This document shows positions 34,445 to 45,445 of a stretch of DNA of 64,000 bases, one piece after another. The DNA comes from Tretioscincus oriximinensis. Taxonomy: Eukaryota; Chordata; Lepidosauria; Squamata; Gymnophthalmidae. The notes under the pieces are model-generated. The model saw only the letters and a list, made by a program, of their open reading frames with translations. It was not told the origin of the DNA and did no database searches. The stretch covers positions 3,203,102 through 3,267,101 of the forward strand of contig JAJVDF010000018.1 of assembly GCA_022410635.1 (NCBI GenBank). Direction: 5' to 3'. Each line of letters starts with the position of its first letter. Position 1 is the first letter of the stretch. The translations under genes were made by a program, and so were the position numbers.

Positions 34445-37032
34445 ATTGTTTCAGAGAGCTTTATTTAGCCACAGTAGATCTAATACAGTATCTTAAAAAG
34501 AAAGCTGCTGATAGAAAGAGGTGCAAACTATCAGGCAGCTTTTACTTCTCTTGGGACTGAAATAATCCCCTCCTCCACTAACACCCTCCTTTGCTCTCTC
34601 CTGAACTGATTTGTGTCTGGAACATGAGAATAACATCACAGATGGATATTCTGCTCCTCAAAGAGTATGTTCGTGCATTTTAATTGCTGGCATCTTTACT
34701 TGTTACTGGTGTAATTCTGAGTAGACTGTGTTTTTGTATTGATAATTAGGGAGTAGAACAGATGGTGAAGGCTTAGTTTAAAGTAATGCATCCATTAAAG
34801 AAAATCTACTGTATGCAGCTGAAGAATCTTCACTCTAGCAGAATCTATCTGCTTCCAGCAGAGTTCATATCCCTGGCGAATAGCTCAGGATCAGCAGAGG
34901 GTAGGATCAGTTCCTCTATAACAAGTNTGTGTAACCTCTAGAGTCCAGATTCTTAGATGAAAGGGAGGATGCCATTTATCCCCTCGCATTTACAACAGAA
35001 GTTTGGAGCTTGTGTCACAATCGGCGGATAGGCATCTGGAATGAATTTCTTTAAAGGGAATGTTTATGAGTCCTGTGTGGTAACAGTGTACTTCTTGGCA
35101 TAAAAAACACACAGCATAGAATATTATACTTAGAATGAACAGGGTAGACCAGTCTGATTCTGTTGCATTGTACAATGGAAATTATGTCATTTAACATAAC
35201 ACTGACTTTCATTTGCATTCATCTCACTCTGTCTTTCATTGCACCTTCCTGATTATAATGGGCTGAAGACCTAACATACCTCTTACTATATTGTTTCCTA
35301 ATACAAAACCTGGATCTCTCTTAGTCCCTTAGCCATCTAAAGCAGAAGCTGAGCATCCAGCCTGCTATCAATTTTAACATCTTCTTTCAACATGCTTCCA
35401 GGCAGATTTTACTGTTCCACACACAGTTGTATCATCCTGGGAGAATATAAATGCTCAACATGGGGTGGAATTGCTAGGAAGAATAAACAATTGTCAGTGC
35501 TTTATGCTTCTAGTCCAAAACATAGAAAGCCCACAGTAAACCCTAATTCCTTTCCCTTTTCTATGGGATATATTGCAAAACAGGAATAACTGATTTGCGA
35601 TCATCCAGATTTTACTGAACTACAGTTTCCCTCATCTCGGACCATTAACCATCCTCTAAGGGACCACAAATTTACAAGCCCTGATGTACAGATCTTTTTA
35701 AAGCAATTCTGCATTGGCCAGTATACAGAAACCACCCTACATTTCCCTTATGTTTTCTGTATGTATTGCTTCATTTGTCAGTTGCACATTTTACAGCATC
35801 TGGATTTGCTGAAACAAACATTCAAATAAATTAGAATTTAGAATACTAAATTGCCACTTCTTCACATCGCCTGATGATATTGTGGGGGTTTTTCTACATC
35901 AATTAATGCCCTGATAAAGTTTATGTAAGAGGGAAGACGAAGGCAAGAATGTAAAATGTTTACATTATATGAAGTTTCTCAGTAAAACTCTAAATGAGTG
36001 CTTTTATCTCCAGGGCTACTGTATTTAGCAGACCTTCTAAATTATTTCAGGTGTGAGATAAAAATCTATTTCCATACCTGATATCCTGAATATCCCAGGG
36101 TTCCCTGAAGGCATTTTGTAACTAATATATAAAGTGTTTGTTCTTTTTTTCAGCAAGATAGTAGAGCTTGGAGCTAACCAAGTCCAGATTTTCTTCAGTG
36201 AAATAAATTTTCTGGATTCATTGAAATCTGGATCGTCATATGGTATAAAAATGCTTTTGATCACCCTGTATAGCCCTGCCATTTTTCCTAGGTCTCTTAG
36301 TAACTTTCATTACTATTTTCCATACTATTCTTCTGAAATATTGAGTTAAGGTATAGTGAGATTGCTTTGCAGCAATTTGCCTGAACAGTCACTGTTTTCA
36401 AATCTATGGAAAAGAAATATTGATATTTGATATTAACTTCTGTGATTTTTGGCAGTTGTGCAAATTTTCTTTGAGAGGTTAACCAATTTGTTCTGCCATG
36501 TCATTGACTTACAAGTGATGTGCAACTCTGTTTAGCCATTATATTTGAAGTGACTCAACTGCAGATGCTCTTAATCAAGGTAATGAATTGGTATCAGCAA
36601 ACTGAAACATTTAGACCACTGGTTAATCCCTACTACTAAGAAGGAATTAGTTTCCTTTGAAGAAGAAGAATTGCAACATGCGATAACTTTTAAACTCAGT
36701 ATTCTCACTACAATACCTAGCTATTTTAGGGATCTAGAATACCTTCTGCAAGACTGTGTTTGTCTGATCCCTCTTTGAATGACAAATTATCTGCTGTCAA
36801 TAACAGACTCTTATAACCTTCATTCCAAGAATGGGATGGAGAAAGTTTTAACTGAAGTTAATGCAGAATGCTNAGCCAATATTAAAGATGAGAACTAATA
36901 AAAGGATCTCCCTGAGCTGAAAAGTATTAAACAATAGTTGTACAGTTGCTAATATGTGAGTTTGGACATGGTACTGGAAGGTGGTGGCTAAATAAAAGGC
37001 TTTTTTCTTTTAAAAATTGTCTGCATNCATTT
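34445..37032. other. intronic sequence without recognised features
   Basis: No exon, RNA gene or named repeat recognised. Short chance open frames only. Confidence 0.45.
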
Positions 37033-37173
37033 CATAGAATCACAGAATCATAGAGTTGAAAGAGACTTCCAGGGTCATCAGGTCCAACCCCCTGCTCAAT
37101 GCAAGATTCATTAAACCATCCCAGACAGATGACTGTTCAGCCTCTGTGTGAAGACTTCTAGCGAAAGCAAACT
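37033..37173 (-). mobile_element. CR1-type LINE 3' end, antisense, broken at 37173
   Basis: Begins with TAGAATCACAGAATCATAGA and GAGTTGAAAGAGACTTCCAG, the complement of the CR1 tail. The last 95 bp (37079-37173) are repeated exactly at 37805-37899 beyond the gap. At 37173 the antisense element stops and sense CR1 sequence begins. Confidence 0.88.
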
Positions 37174-37314
37174 AATCTAATCTAATTTCCTTCTATGATA
37201 GAATTACCAAATGGGTTGATCAGGGAAATGCAGTAGATGTGGTATATCTTGACTTCAGTAAAGCATTTGACAAAGTATCTCATTCCATCCTTATTGAAAA
37301 AATGGTCAAGTATG
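37174..37314 (+). mobile_element. CR1-type LINE reverse transcriptase fragment
   Basis: In one frame it reads TKWVDQGNAVDVVYLDFSKA and then FDKVSHSILIEKM. LDFSKAFD is reverse transcriptase motif A, with its catalytic Asp, as in CR1 ORF2. The frame is open up to the N run, so the fragment is relatively young or little decayed. It may be the start of a CR1 nested in the antisense copy. Confidence 0.85.
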
Positions 37315-37804
37315 NNNNNNNNNNNNNNNNNNNNNNNNNNNNNNNNNNNNNNNNNNNNNNNNNNNNNNNNNNNNNNNNNNNNNNNNNNNNNNNNNNNNNN
37401 NNNNNNNNNNNNNNNNNNNNNNNNNNNNNNNNNNNNNNNNNNNNNNNNNNNNNNNNNNNNNNNNNNNNNNNNNNNNNNNNNNNNNNNNNNNNNNNNNNNN
37501 NNNNNNNNNNNNNNNNNNNNNNNNNNNNNNNNNNNNNNNNNNNNNNNNNNNNNNNNNNNNNNNNNNNNNNNNNNNNNNNNNNNNNNNNNNNNNNNNNNNN
37601 NNNNNNNNNNNNNNNNNNNNNNNNNNNNNNNNNNNNNNNNNNNNNNNNNNNNNNNNNNNNNNNNNNNNNNNNNNNNNNNNNNNNNNNNNNNNNNNNNNNN
37701 NNNNNNNNNNNNNNNNNNNNNNNNNNNNNNNNNNNNNNNNNNNNNNNNNNNNNNNNNNNNNNNNNNNNNNNNNNNNNNNNNNNNNNNNNNNNNNNNNNNN
37801 NNNN
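37315..37804. other. assembly gap (490 Ns)
   Basis: Run of N between sense CR1 reverse transcriptase sequence on the left and antisense CR1 sequence on the right. Open frames across it are artefacts. Confidence 0.99.
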
Positions 37805-38530
37805 CAGGTCCAACCCCCTGCTCAATGCAAGATTCATTAAACCATCCCAGACAGATGACTGTTCAGCCTCTGTGTGAAGACTTCTAGCGAAAGCAAACTC
37901 ACCACCTCTAAATCTCCTCCCTTGCAGTTTCATCCCATTATTTCTAGTCTTTCCATGTGCTCATGGCTGTGAGAGCTTTCAGTTATTTGGAGAAAGCAAT
38001 GAGTCAGCTCTTTTGCAAACTAAACATCCCTAGATCCTTTAACCATTTCCCATAGGAGATGGTTTCCAGATCACATACCATCCTTGTAACAATCTTTTGA
38101 ACTTGCTTTACTTTATCAATATCCCTTTTAAATTGCCCCCACCCCCAGAACTGAACACAGTAATCCAAGTGTGGCTATACCAAATTACTGTAGAGAGGAA
38201 TAATTACTTCATGAGATCAAGATTCTATGCTCCTTTTAATACACCCCAGGATTGTGTTTGCCTTTTTTGCAGCTGCTTCACACTGTTGACTCATGTTTAG
38301 GCTGCTTCACTCTGTTGACTCATGTGTACGTCCTTTTCAAATGTGCTACTGATATTCCTCCCGTTCTATATGTGCTGCTTTCTTTCACACACCCCCTCCC
38401 CCCAGATGTAGGATCTTGCATTTCTCTCTGTTAAATACCATTCTGCTAGTTTCAGCCCATTGTTCCAGCTTGTCTAGATCTTTTTGAATCCTTTCTCTAT
38501 CTTGCTTAGTATTAGCAACACCTCAGCTTG
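37805..38530 (-). mobile_element. CR1-type LINE ORF2 C-terminus with flanking region, antisense
   Basis: Continues the antisense copy that stops at 37173. Landmarks in order are the duplicated 95 bp, CTCCCTTGCAGTTTCATCCC, AAACATCCCTAGATCCTTTA, CTTTTTTGCAGCTGCTTCAC and AGATCTTTTTGAATCC. These are characteristic of the end of CR1 elements. A 28-bp unit containing CTGTTGACTCATG is duplicated at about 38273-38329. Frames are interrupted. Confidence 0.85.
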
Positions 38531-39128
38531 GTTTCAGGTTTGTTCATACCCTGATTGGCAATGGTCTCCAGAAAAAAGGCAGGGAAGTAAAATCCTGCTG
38601 GATTAGTTCACATACTTGATAGTTTTTTACTCCATTGATGATGCCATCATTTTGTAGAAGTTTTGGGGAATGAAAATGCAAGGCATTGCACTGGAATTCA
38701 TCAAGAGATTTAGAGTGAGATATGTCAGTAATATGTTACTCAACTCTCTCTTCCATCTGAATCAAGATAGGCAATTCAGGTGCTTAATTCTCATTTGGAT
38801 ATCGATATGAGTTGGATGCAGACCAATAAAAGCTTAATCCCTATAAGATGGCGATATAGTGTGTGAAGGATTCTTAGGTTCATGAACTTGAGAGACAAGT
38901 TGGATAATGTAGGAGTTGCATAATGTAGGTGCAGAGTTCGGGGATATATTTTAGTTAAAGGAGGCTCAAGTGGCAGTGTTGGCCAGGAATGCTTACTTAG
39001 GGTAAATCTTACTTGACAAAAATACATTGTTTGTAGTAATTCATGCTCAGGTAACCTTCACACTATTGTAATCCCTTGTATGTGCTGCGACCATGGAGAC
39101 CATTTAGAAGCAGAGGTCTGCTGAAAGA
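38531..39128. other. intronic sequence without recognised features
   Basis: No exon or named repeat recognised. Confidence 0.45.
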
Positions 39129-39130
39129 TA

Positions 39131-39208
39131 CACTATATTGCTAAAGGTATTCGCTCATCCACACATAAATGAATGCAGGTATGAGCAAATACTTTTGGCA
39201 ATATAGTG
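39131..39208. mobile_element. Tc1/mariner-type palindromic MITE, 78 bp
   Basis: Starts CACTATATTGCTAAAGGTAT and ends with the inverted form. The 28-bp arms match at 25 positions, and TA flanks both ends (39129-39130, 39209-39210). The CACTATATTGCCAAAAGTAT end resembles Tc1-like elements known from fishes. Only about 22 bp separate the arms. Confidence 0.85.
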
Positions 39209-39239
39209 TACTAGTGGTATTAGCCCATTGCAACAGTAA

Positions 39240-39480
39240 TTTAAGAAGCTCTAACCCCTCCTACCTCTTGCTCCCATCCATGTGTCCACCCTCTTCCTTT
39301 CTCATCCTCCTTTCACTTGCTGCTTCTTTGTTTTGTTCCTTACTTCCTTCTGCTTTCCTTTCCTTCTTTATTTTTTCTTCTTTATCTTCCTTCTCTTCCA
39401 TCTTTCATCCATTCTTTTCTTTGTTCTTCCTTTCCTTCCTTCGTTCCTTGCTTTTCCTCCCAGTACTGGTCCCAGTACTG
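39240..39480 (+). repeat. polypyrimidine tract, about 240 bp
   Basis: Almost only C and T, with CTTCC and TTTCC words and few purines. It yields long spurious open frames rich in Ser, Leu and Phe (39169-39723). Mirror-like pyrimidine tracts can adopt triplex DNA. Confidence 0.85.
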
Positions 39481-39591
39481 AACCCTGAGACTTCTCCCTT
39501 CCACTTCTCCCTTCTAGTTCCTTTCAGTGGATATTCCACTTCTCTCTCTCTTTTCTGTCTTTTAGCCAGTTTCCACCCCAGGATTCTGGCT

Positions 39592-39704
39592 TCTGGAGGC
39601 TGTCAAAGTTCTGAGCCCTGTCATTGGTCTCTGGTAGCTGCCAAAGTTCTGAGCCCTGTACTGATCTCTGGAGGCTTCAAAATTCCAAGTCCTGTCATTG
39701 GTTG
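39592..39704 (+). repeat. minisatellite, 37-38 bp unit, three copies
   Basis: Units start at 39592, 39630 and 39667 with TCTGGAGGCT or TCTGGTAGCT and contain AAAGTTCTGAGCCCTGT. The third unit is more diverged. Confidence 0.85.
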
Positions 39705-40086
39705 TCATACCTTGGAATGTTGAACTCTCCCATACACCATTTATTATATGTACAGATAACTGGCCGAGTCACATTACTTTCCTCTTAAAGGAAATCCACT
39801 TGTTGCATCAGCATATTTCTTTTCAAGTCTTTGACATTGATTTTTGAATATTTATTCAATTCAGGTTCCAAAATCTATGGAGACCAGTTCAGATGAGCAA
39901 GCACTTTTGGTAGGGTTCCATTACAAGCAACCAGAAGGCATGAGAATAAATGTCAAGGATTTTCTCTGTTGCCCCATAAGATGGGGAATTATTCCCCCCT
40001 TAAGGCACATATCCTACCATTGAATGTGTTCAAATGTATGAAAAAGACAGGACTTTTTATCTTAGCCTTTGGCTGAAGATGTATAT

Positions 40087-40190
40087 AGGAACATAAGAAG
40101 AGCCATACTGGATCAGGCTGCAGCCCATCAAGTCCAGCATTCTGTGTCACACAGAGGCCCACCAGATGCACCTGGGCAGTTTGCCTTTGC
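40087..40190 (+). mobile_element. dispersed retroposon fragment, CATAAGAAGAGCC type
   Basis: GGAACATAAGAAGAGCCATA, CTGGATCAGGCTGCAGCCCA and GTCCAGCATTCTGTGTCACA form the best-preserved copy in this window. Related copies lie at 20690, 29118, 47910 and inverted at 55855. Confidence 0.8.
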
Positions 40191-40568
40191 GCTATTTTTT
40201 ATTAAGTGGATTTTAGATCTATTTATTGCATTGATTATAATCTAGTTTGAATCTTTAGAACATAGAATAGGGCAGAAAAATGAATGAATAAATAAATAAT
40301 TAATGAGATTGGGTCATATTACTTACACTGTTTACTAATCTGTTTCAGAAATCAGTTCCGTATGATGGTTATAAACCTTAAAGCACTATATGGTTTTAGG
40401 CTTTGATATTTTTTTTAGTATGACTACTCTTAGATAATAAAACCCAGGCTCTCTGAGGAATATCAGGGAGTATTTTTTCCAACAGACTTGTCAAAGTAGC
40501 CCTCTAGCAGAATGCGGCTAGTAAACTGATCAATGAAGAATATGTTGACAGCATGCCCTATGCACTGA

Positions 40569-40934
40569 TCATAGAATCATAGAGTTGGAAGGGACCTCCA
40601 GGTTCACCAGGTCCAACCCCATGCTCGATGCAGGATTTATTAAACAATCCCAGAAAGATGACTGTCCAGTCTCTGTGTAAAAGTGAACACACCACCTCCT
40701 GTGGCAAATTGTTCCACTGGTTTATCACCCTCACTGTTAGAAAGTTTTTTCTGATATCTAATCTAAATCTACTCCCTTGCAGTTTCATTCCATTGTTTCT
40801 AGTCCTTCCATGTGCTAATGAGAACAATGTTGTTCCCTCTGCTCTGTGACAGCCCTTCAGATATTTGTAGACAGCTATCAAGTCTCCTCTCAGTCTTCTC
40901 TTTTGCAGATTAAACATCCCTAGATCCTTTAAGG
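40569..40934 (-). mobile_element. CR1-type LINE ORF2 C-terminus and tail, antisense
   Basis: The tail complement ATCATAGAATCATAGAGTTG is followed by a 119-codon minus-strand frame (40558-40917) that reads [19 protein letters not shown], then [15 protein letters not shown] and [13 protein letters not shown]. These are the closing motifs of CR1 ORF2. The frame is still open, making this the best-preserved CR1 end in the window. It is 5' truncated, with no RT. Confidence 0.92.
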
Positions 40935-42131
40935 ATGTTTAGCAGGACTGATATAGCAGGCACAGATATAGCAGGCCTGCCCCCTTTTATGCCAGCCACT
41001 CAGAAGTGGCACCAGAAACGTCCTTGTATTTCAGAAAGTAGGGTCTCAGTTCATTATTATTGTGTCTGGACAAATCTATGTACTTCTTTTGGCAAAAGTA
41101 ATAGAAGCTGTTTGCTATTAGGTACTTTTGTGGACAAGCAGTGATTTGAAATTGCAACTAGGCAGCTTGCTTTAACTCTAAGATACAACCTCTTCTCTCT
41201 CAATATAAGATAGCAGGCATTATGAAGCTATCTTTTGGAGATAAGTACATTAAGATGCAAAGTATTATTCTGAAAAATGGTAGCAGCAGATAAGATCCAA
41301 AGACAGGTTGGAATTTGATTTATTTTATGGTTTAGCTTGTTATGCATTATTTTATCAGTTTTATAGATTTTGTATTGGATGTTTCATTTGGGTTAATGAC
41401 TGCAAGGAAAAATACTGGAGTTGGAATAATTCTGAAACTAGAGTATCCCAAAGGCTGCTGTTCCTTCTCTTCTTCCATTGCCAGGTCCTTGCTTCTTTAA
41501 CTATTATTATAATAGTTAAAAAACAGGCAGGTGTATGTCAAGATAATGAAATGGATGAGCAGACAAAGTGAGTGTGTGGAGTGGGGTAGGATAGAATGGA
41601 ACAGAGATATTACAGTAGGATTTAAATACAGTTATACAGGAATATATTGGAAATATTGCTGATTTTAATAATATTTTCAATATAGTGCTTAGACAATTGC
41701 AGAATTGTCCATGAAGGTTGAAGGTCTTGGAGTGATGCATCGCATGAGCAGAGGAAAGGCAGTACAAAGATCTTTGACAGATAAAACTGCATTACTTATT
41801 TATTCTGCTATATTCCAGAACATTTGTTTTATTTTAGAATATCCAAATATAGCAGAATATGTAAATGCCATATAGAGGCAGCTTAAGTTGAGTAGAAAAT
41901 AATTCCAGAGGAACAAGTAGGAAAAAGACAAGAGAGATGAAAAGAGAAGAAACAAGAGACCATTGAAGAAGAAGCAAGCTAAGATGAGTTGGGGAGGCAT
42001 AAGAAGAAAGCTGCAGTGAGGATGGTAGTATGAGACCTTTGGGTATAGGATAAGATATACTGGTAAGTTTAAATAAAATTAATTAAANGAATAACTTCTT
42101 CACTGCCCAAGAACACTGGTCATTTTCAATA
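40935..42131. other. intronic sequence; short palindromic piece at about 41800-41870
   Basis: CTGCTATATTCCAGAACATT and the inverted AGAATATCCAAATATAGCAG may be a tiny relative of the TTATTCTGG family. The rest is unassigned. Confidence 0.4.
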
Positions 42132-42546
42132 AGGCTGCGTGCACACGATGTTTTTGTACCTCGTTCGTAGCGCAATCAGAAAGTGATGGGCACAAGTGCT
42201 AAGTGCTTTTCATTAGTCGACCAGCAATAAATGCCTTTTTTCTTGAAATAAACTATTGCTCAGATATTCAGGCATCATTCCAGAGAATCCCCATATTCTT
42301 GTGAGCGTATGCGTGCGCACAAATTAGATGCAAGAAAATAAATCAAGAACATAGCAGTTGTTTCTATTGGCTGTTGCAAGTAAAAAAAAAATCTCNGACT
42401 GCACTGCAATAAGATCAATGAGNGATGGGACAGAATTGGGGCACTGGTCTCNGAATATACATGTTTGGTGTGCANGGACACATGATTGCTATATTCCAGA
42501 TTATAGCATTGTAGCGGTTTTTAAGTCATCGTGTGAACCTAGCCTA
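42132..42546. mobile_element. possible DNA transposon, CACACGATG ends, about 415 bp
   Basis: Left GGCTGCGTGCACACGATG and right CATCGTGTGAACCTAGCC are imperfect inverted ends (about 14 of 20). Several Ns lie in the interior. No coding capacity. Confidence 0.5.
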
Positions 42547-42842
42547 AGTGTGCTTTTTCTGTACTTATCCTTTTTAACTTCTTGTATATAAGCTATTATG
42601 CTTTCTCAGAAATAATATCTTACTGGCTTATTCTCAGCTTCATTTAATGTTAAATTTTAAAAACACATTTATGAATGTTTTCACACACTATGCTATTAGT
42701 GTTTGAATAGCGCACATGTTCTATGAATGTGTGAATTGTGTTACTAATAAATGGAGAGAATAACNGCAACACTTCTAATCTATATATGGTATTATATGTT
42801 GTATTGAGTTTTTTGTTTGTACTATGTTTTGGATTTTACATT

Positions 42843-43345
42843 ACAATGGTGTAAGNTACACTTAATGAAAATGAACAGTGGTACGTTACCTTTCCCACTT
42901 TGGTCAGACCACACTTGGAATACTCTGTTCAATTCTGGGAGAGTTAAAAAGGACAATGAAGCAGGTTCTAATAAGAGTTTCAAGGATGATAAGTGGGCTG
43001 GAAATCATGTCTAATGAGGAACGGTTAAAGGATCTAGGGGTGTTTAGTCTGCAAAAGAGAAGACTGAGAGATGACATGATAGTTGTCTACAGATATATGA
43101 AAGGCTGTCACAAAGCAGAGGGATCAACTTTGTTTTTATTGGCATATGGAAGGACTAGAAATAATGGGATTAAGCTGTAAGGAAGTAGATATAGATTAGA
43201 TACGAGAAAAAACNTTCTAACAGTAATGATGATCAACCAGTGGAATATGTTGCCATAAGAAGTAGTGAGCTCTCATTTGCTGGAAGANTTCAAACAGGAG
43301 CTGGACAGTGGTCTGCCTGGGATAGTTTAGTAAATGATGGTTTAT
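42843..43345 (+). mobile_element. CR1-type LINE ORF2 C-terminus, sense
   Basis: Landmarks are CAGACCACACTTGGAATACT, AAAGGATCTAGGGGTGTTTA, GAGAAGACTGAGAGATGACA and GGAAGGACTAGAAATAATGG. The frame 42878-43180 reads LQKRRLRDDMIVVYRYMKG and RTRNNGIKL, as in the 40569 copy, but ends early at a stop. The copy lacks its extreme 3' tail. Confidence 0.88.
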
Positions 43346-45344
43346 TGGGACATGTAGCAAAGTCTGGAGCAAATATAATCTTGATAGATTTTAAAATACA
43401 TCTCAGGATGTTCTTCAAATTCCCCACACAATTTCAAATTATATGTTTCTAATGACTTTGCAGTATGAACAATTAAAGGATTCCTCTCTACATGTCATAG
43501 GAAACATATCTTTTAGCAACTGGATTTTTATGCTTCTTGGGAAATAGTAACATTATTTTATTTATTTTATCTTAACTTCACTATTCAAACAGCAAAGCAG
43601 TTTCTGGCACTGATTCAGCATAGTGAGGGATTGTGCTGAGCTTGTAGATGTGGAAGAATTTTACTCCTCCCATGCTGGTACTTGGGATTTTTCTTTTTAA
43701 AACAGTTGCCTCTATACTGAGCCATGATTCCTATATCAATTTGGCAGGCATTAAACTTCAATATCTTGTATTTCATAGCTGTTTGAGCCTTAGGTTTGAT
43801 CCCTAGCCTTCAGTTTTATCTCTTTAATTGGCTTGGTTGATGTTTTCTTGTCAAATGTTAGAAATTCTGGTTGTCAGCTAATATAAGAATGTCTGACTAA
43901 TGCAGACCTCAACTGCCACATATACCAATTTTCTTGGGAAGTAGTGGTTTGGTGTGCATTAGTTTGGATGGTTGCGTGCGTAGCCTTTTCTTTTGTTCCN
44001 AGAGAGTAATAATTAGAAAATAACNAGANATTTCCTTTATCTCTCTNTCTCTGTATTTATATTTTATTAAGGCAGTATTTAAAATATTTATATCCCACCT
44101 TTTGAGCTGAAAAATATTTTTAAGTCTGCTCAAGAACTTTAAAGTACAAAATTTTATTTATATGATTAATAAAATGAAATTCAATGGCAAGATAGAAACA
44201 CAAACAAAATAACATTTTGTAAATCTCTGAATTTTCCCAGGTTTGGTGTTCCTTGTAGTCATGCCAGTTTATGCTTCTGGGAGCTATAGTTGGCATCCTG
44301 AGAATGAGGATGAAGGTAGAAAATGGACAGGAAAGAAAGATCAAAGGGGGAAAATGGTAATTTTATCTAGTCTACTTTGTGGTTGGGGGGAATAAGCTGT
44401 GGAAGATATTGAACATTTTTAATCAATTGCCCAGCATGTACTGAATTTCGTTCCAGATACTTACATCCAATACTAACCAACTTTAAGTCTCCTGATAGAA
44501 ATGACCTTTTGTCCTTTCTTCTGCAAGGACAAGAAAGATCCACCATAATTGGAGTAAGCCTCTTCATCCTGAAAGCTATCAAGAAAAGCGCTGATTTCCT
44601 GAAACTAAGATTTTGCCTATAAATAGAGAGATTGCTGCCTCCCTTTTTTTTTGCTTTGTTCTTACTTGTATTTTGAAATTGTCATATGGCTANTCAAATA
44701 AACTACTTTCTACTTTCTAGCCTTGGCTGAATTGGAACTATATACACNAGGTAGATCCCTTATGTTCCAGCCGTAGGTTTGCCATGAAAAAGCAGGAGAG
44801 TTGTAGCTTTAATTGATGTACAAAAGAGAAAATTTCAACTAATTTTCTAGGATTTTTAATTAATCCTAATTTTGTAAAGGAAGTGTTACAGCACCTTGTT
44901 GGGATTTTTTTTTTACCAACAAAGAAGTGTAAATAACCAGCATGATAGGATTAAAATACTTTATAGTCTCTTAAGGCCACATTTATCGTATCACTAAAAA
45001 AAAAAAATGGATCTGCATTCTCATAGGTTGCCTGAAAAAACAGTACTATTTAAGGGTACCAGACACAACCAATATCCAGTTAAATCATTATTACAGGAAA
45101 TCTAATAGTTGCAGCCTTTCCCATAATCACTTCCCTTCTTGTCTGCTTCGGGTTAAATTGTATAACCTGAAGTCAGCTAAGCTGTCCAGTTGTATGGTTC
45201 ACCTTCATTGTGGCAGCTTCCAGCATAAGTCCAGGTAATGGGAAGAAAGTCCGCAATTGTTTTTATATGTCTGCCAGGAGTAACACCAGGCTTGCGTGAA
45301 ACCTTAAATTCTGCAATGTTTTTGATGTGTTGAGGCAGCTACGG
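43346..45344. other. intronic sequence without recognised features
   Basis: AT-rich with single Ns. TATTTTATTTATTTTATC near 43556 may be an L2-like tail remnant. No coding signal. Confidence 0.4.
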
Positions 45345-45445
45345 TTTATTTATTTAATTTATCTTTTGCTTTGTACTACAGTCTCAAGGCAGTAAACAAA
45401 ATGGATTAAAGCAACATTTAAAAACAACAACAATAAAAGAGAGGA
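45345..45445 (-). mobile_element. L2-like LINE 3' end, antisense
   Basis: TTTATTTATTTAATTTATC, then CAGTCTCAAGGCAGTAAACA and AAACAACAACAATAAAAGAG follow the layout of the other L2-like ends. Confidence 0.65.

Noticed and set aside
37237..37933. Open frames of 212-217 codons across the second gap
   Set aside because: Mostly N. The readable left part is CR1 reverse transcriptase, and the right part is antisense CR1.
39169..39723. 184-codon + strand open frame rich in Ser, Leu and Phe
   Set aside because: Explained by a polypyrimidine tract lacking stop codons; no domain, and composition mirrors the DNA bias.
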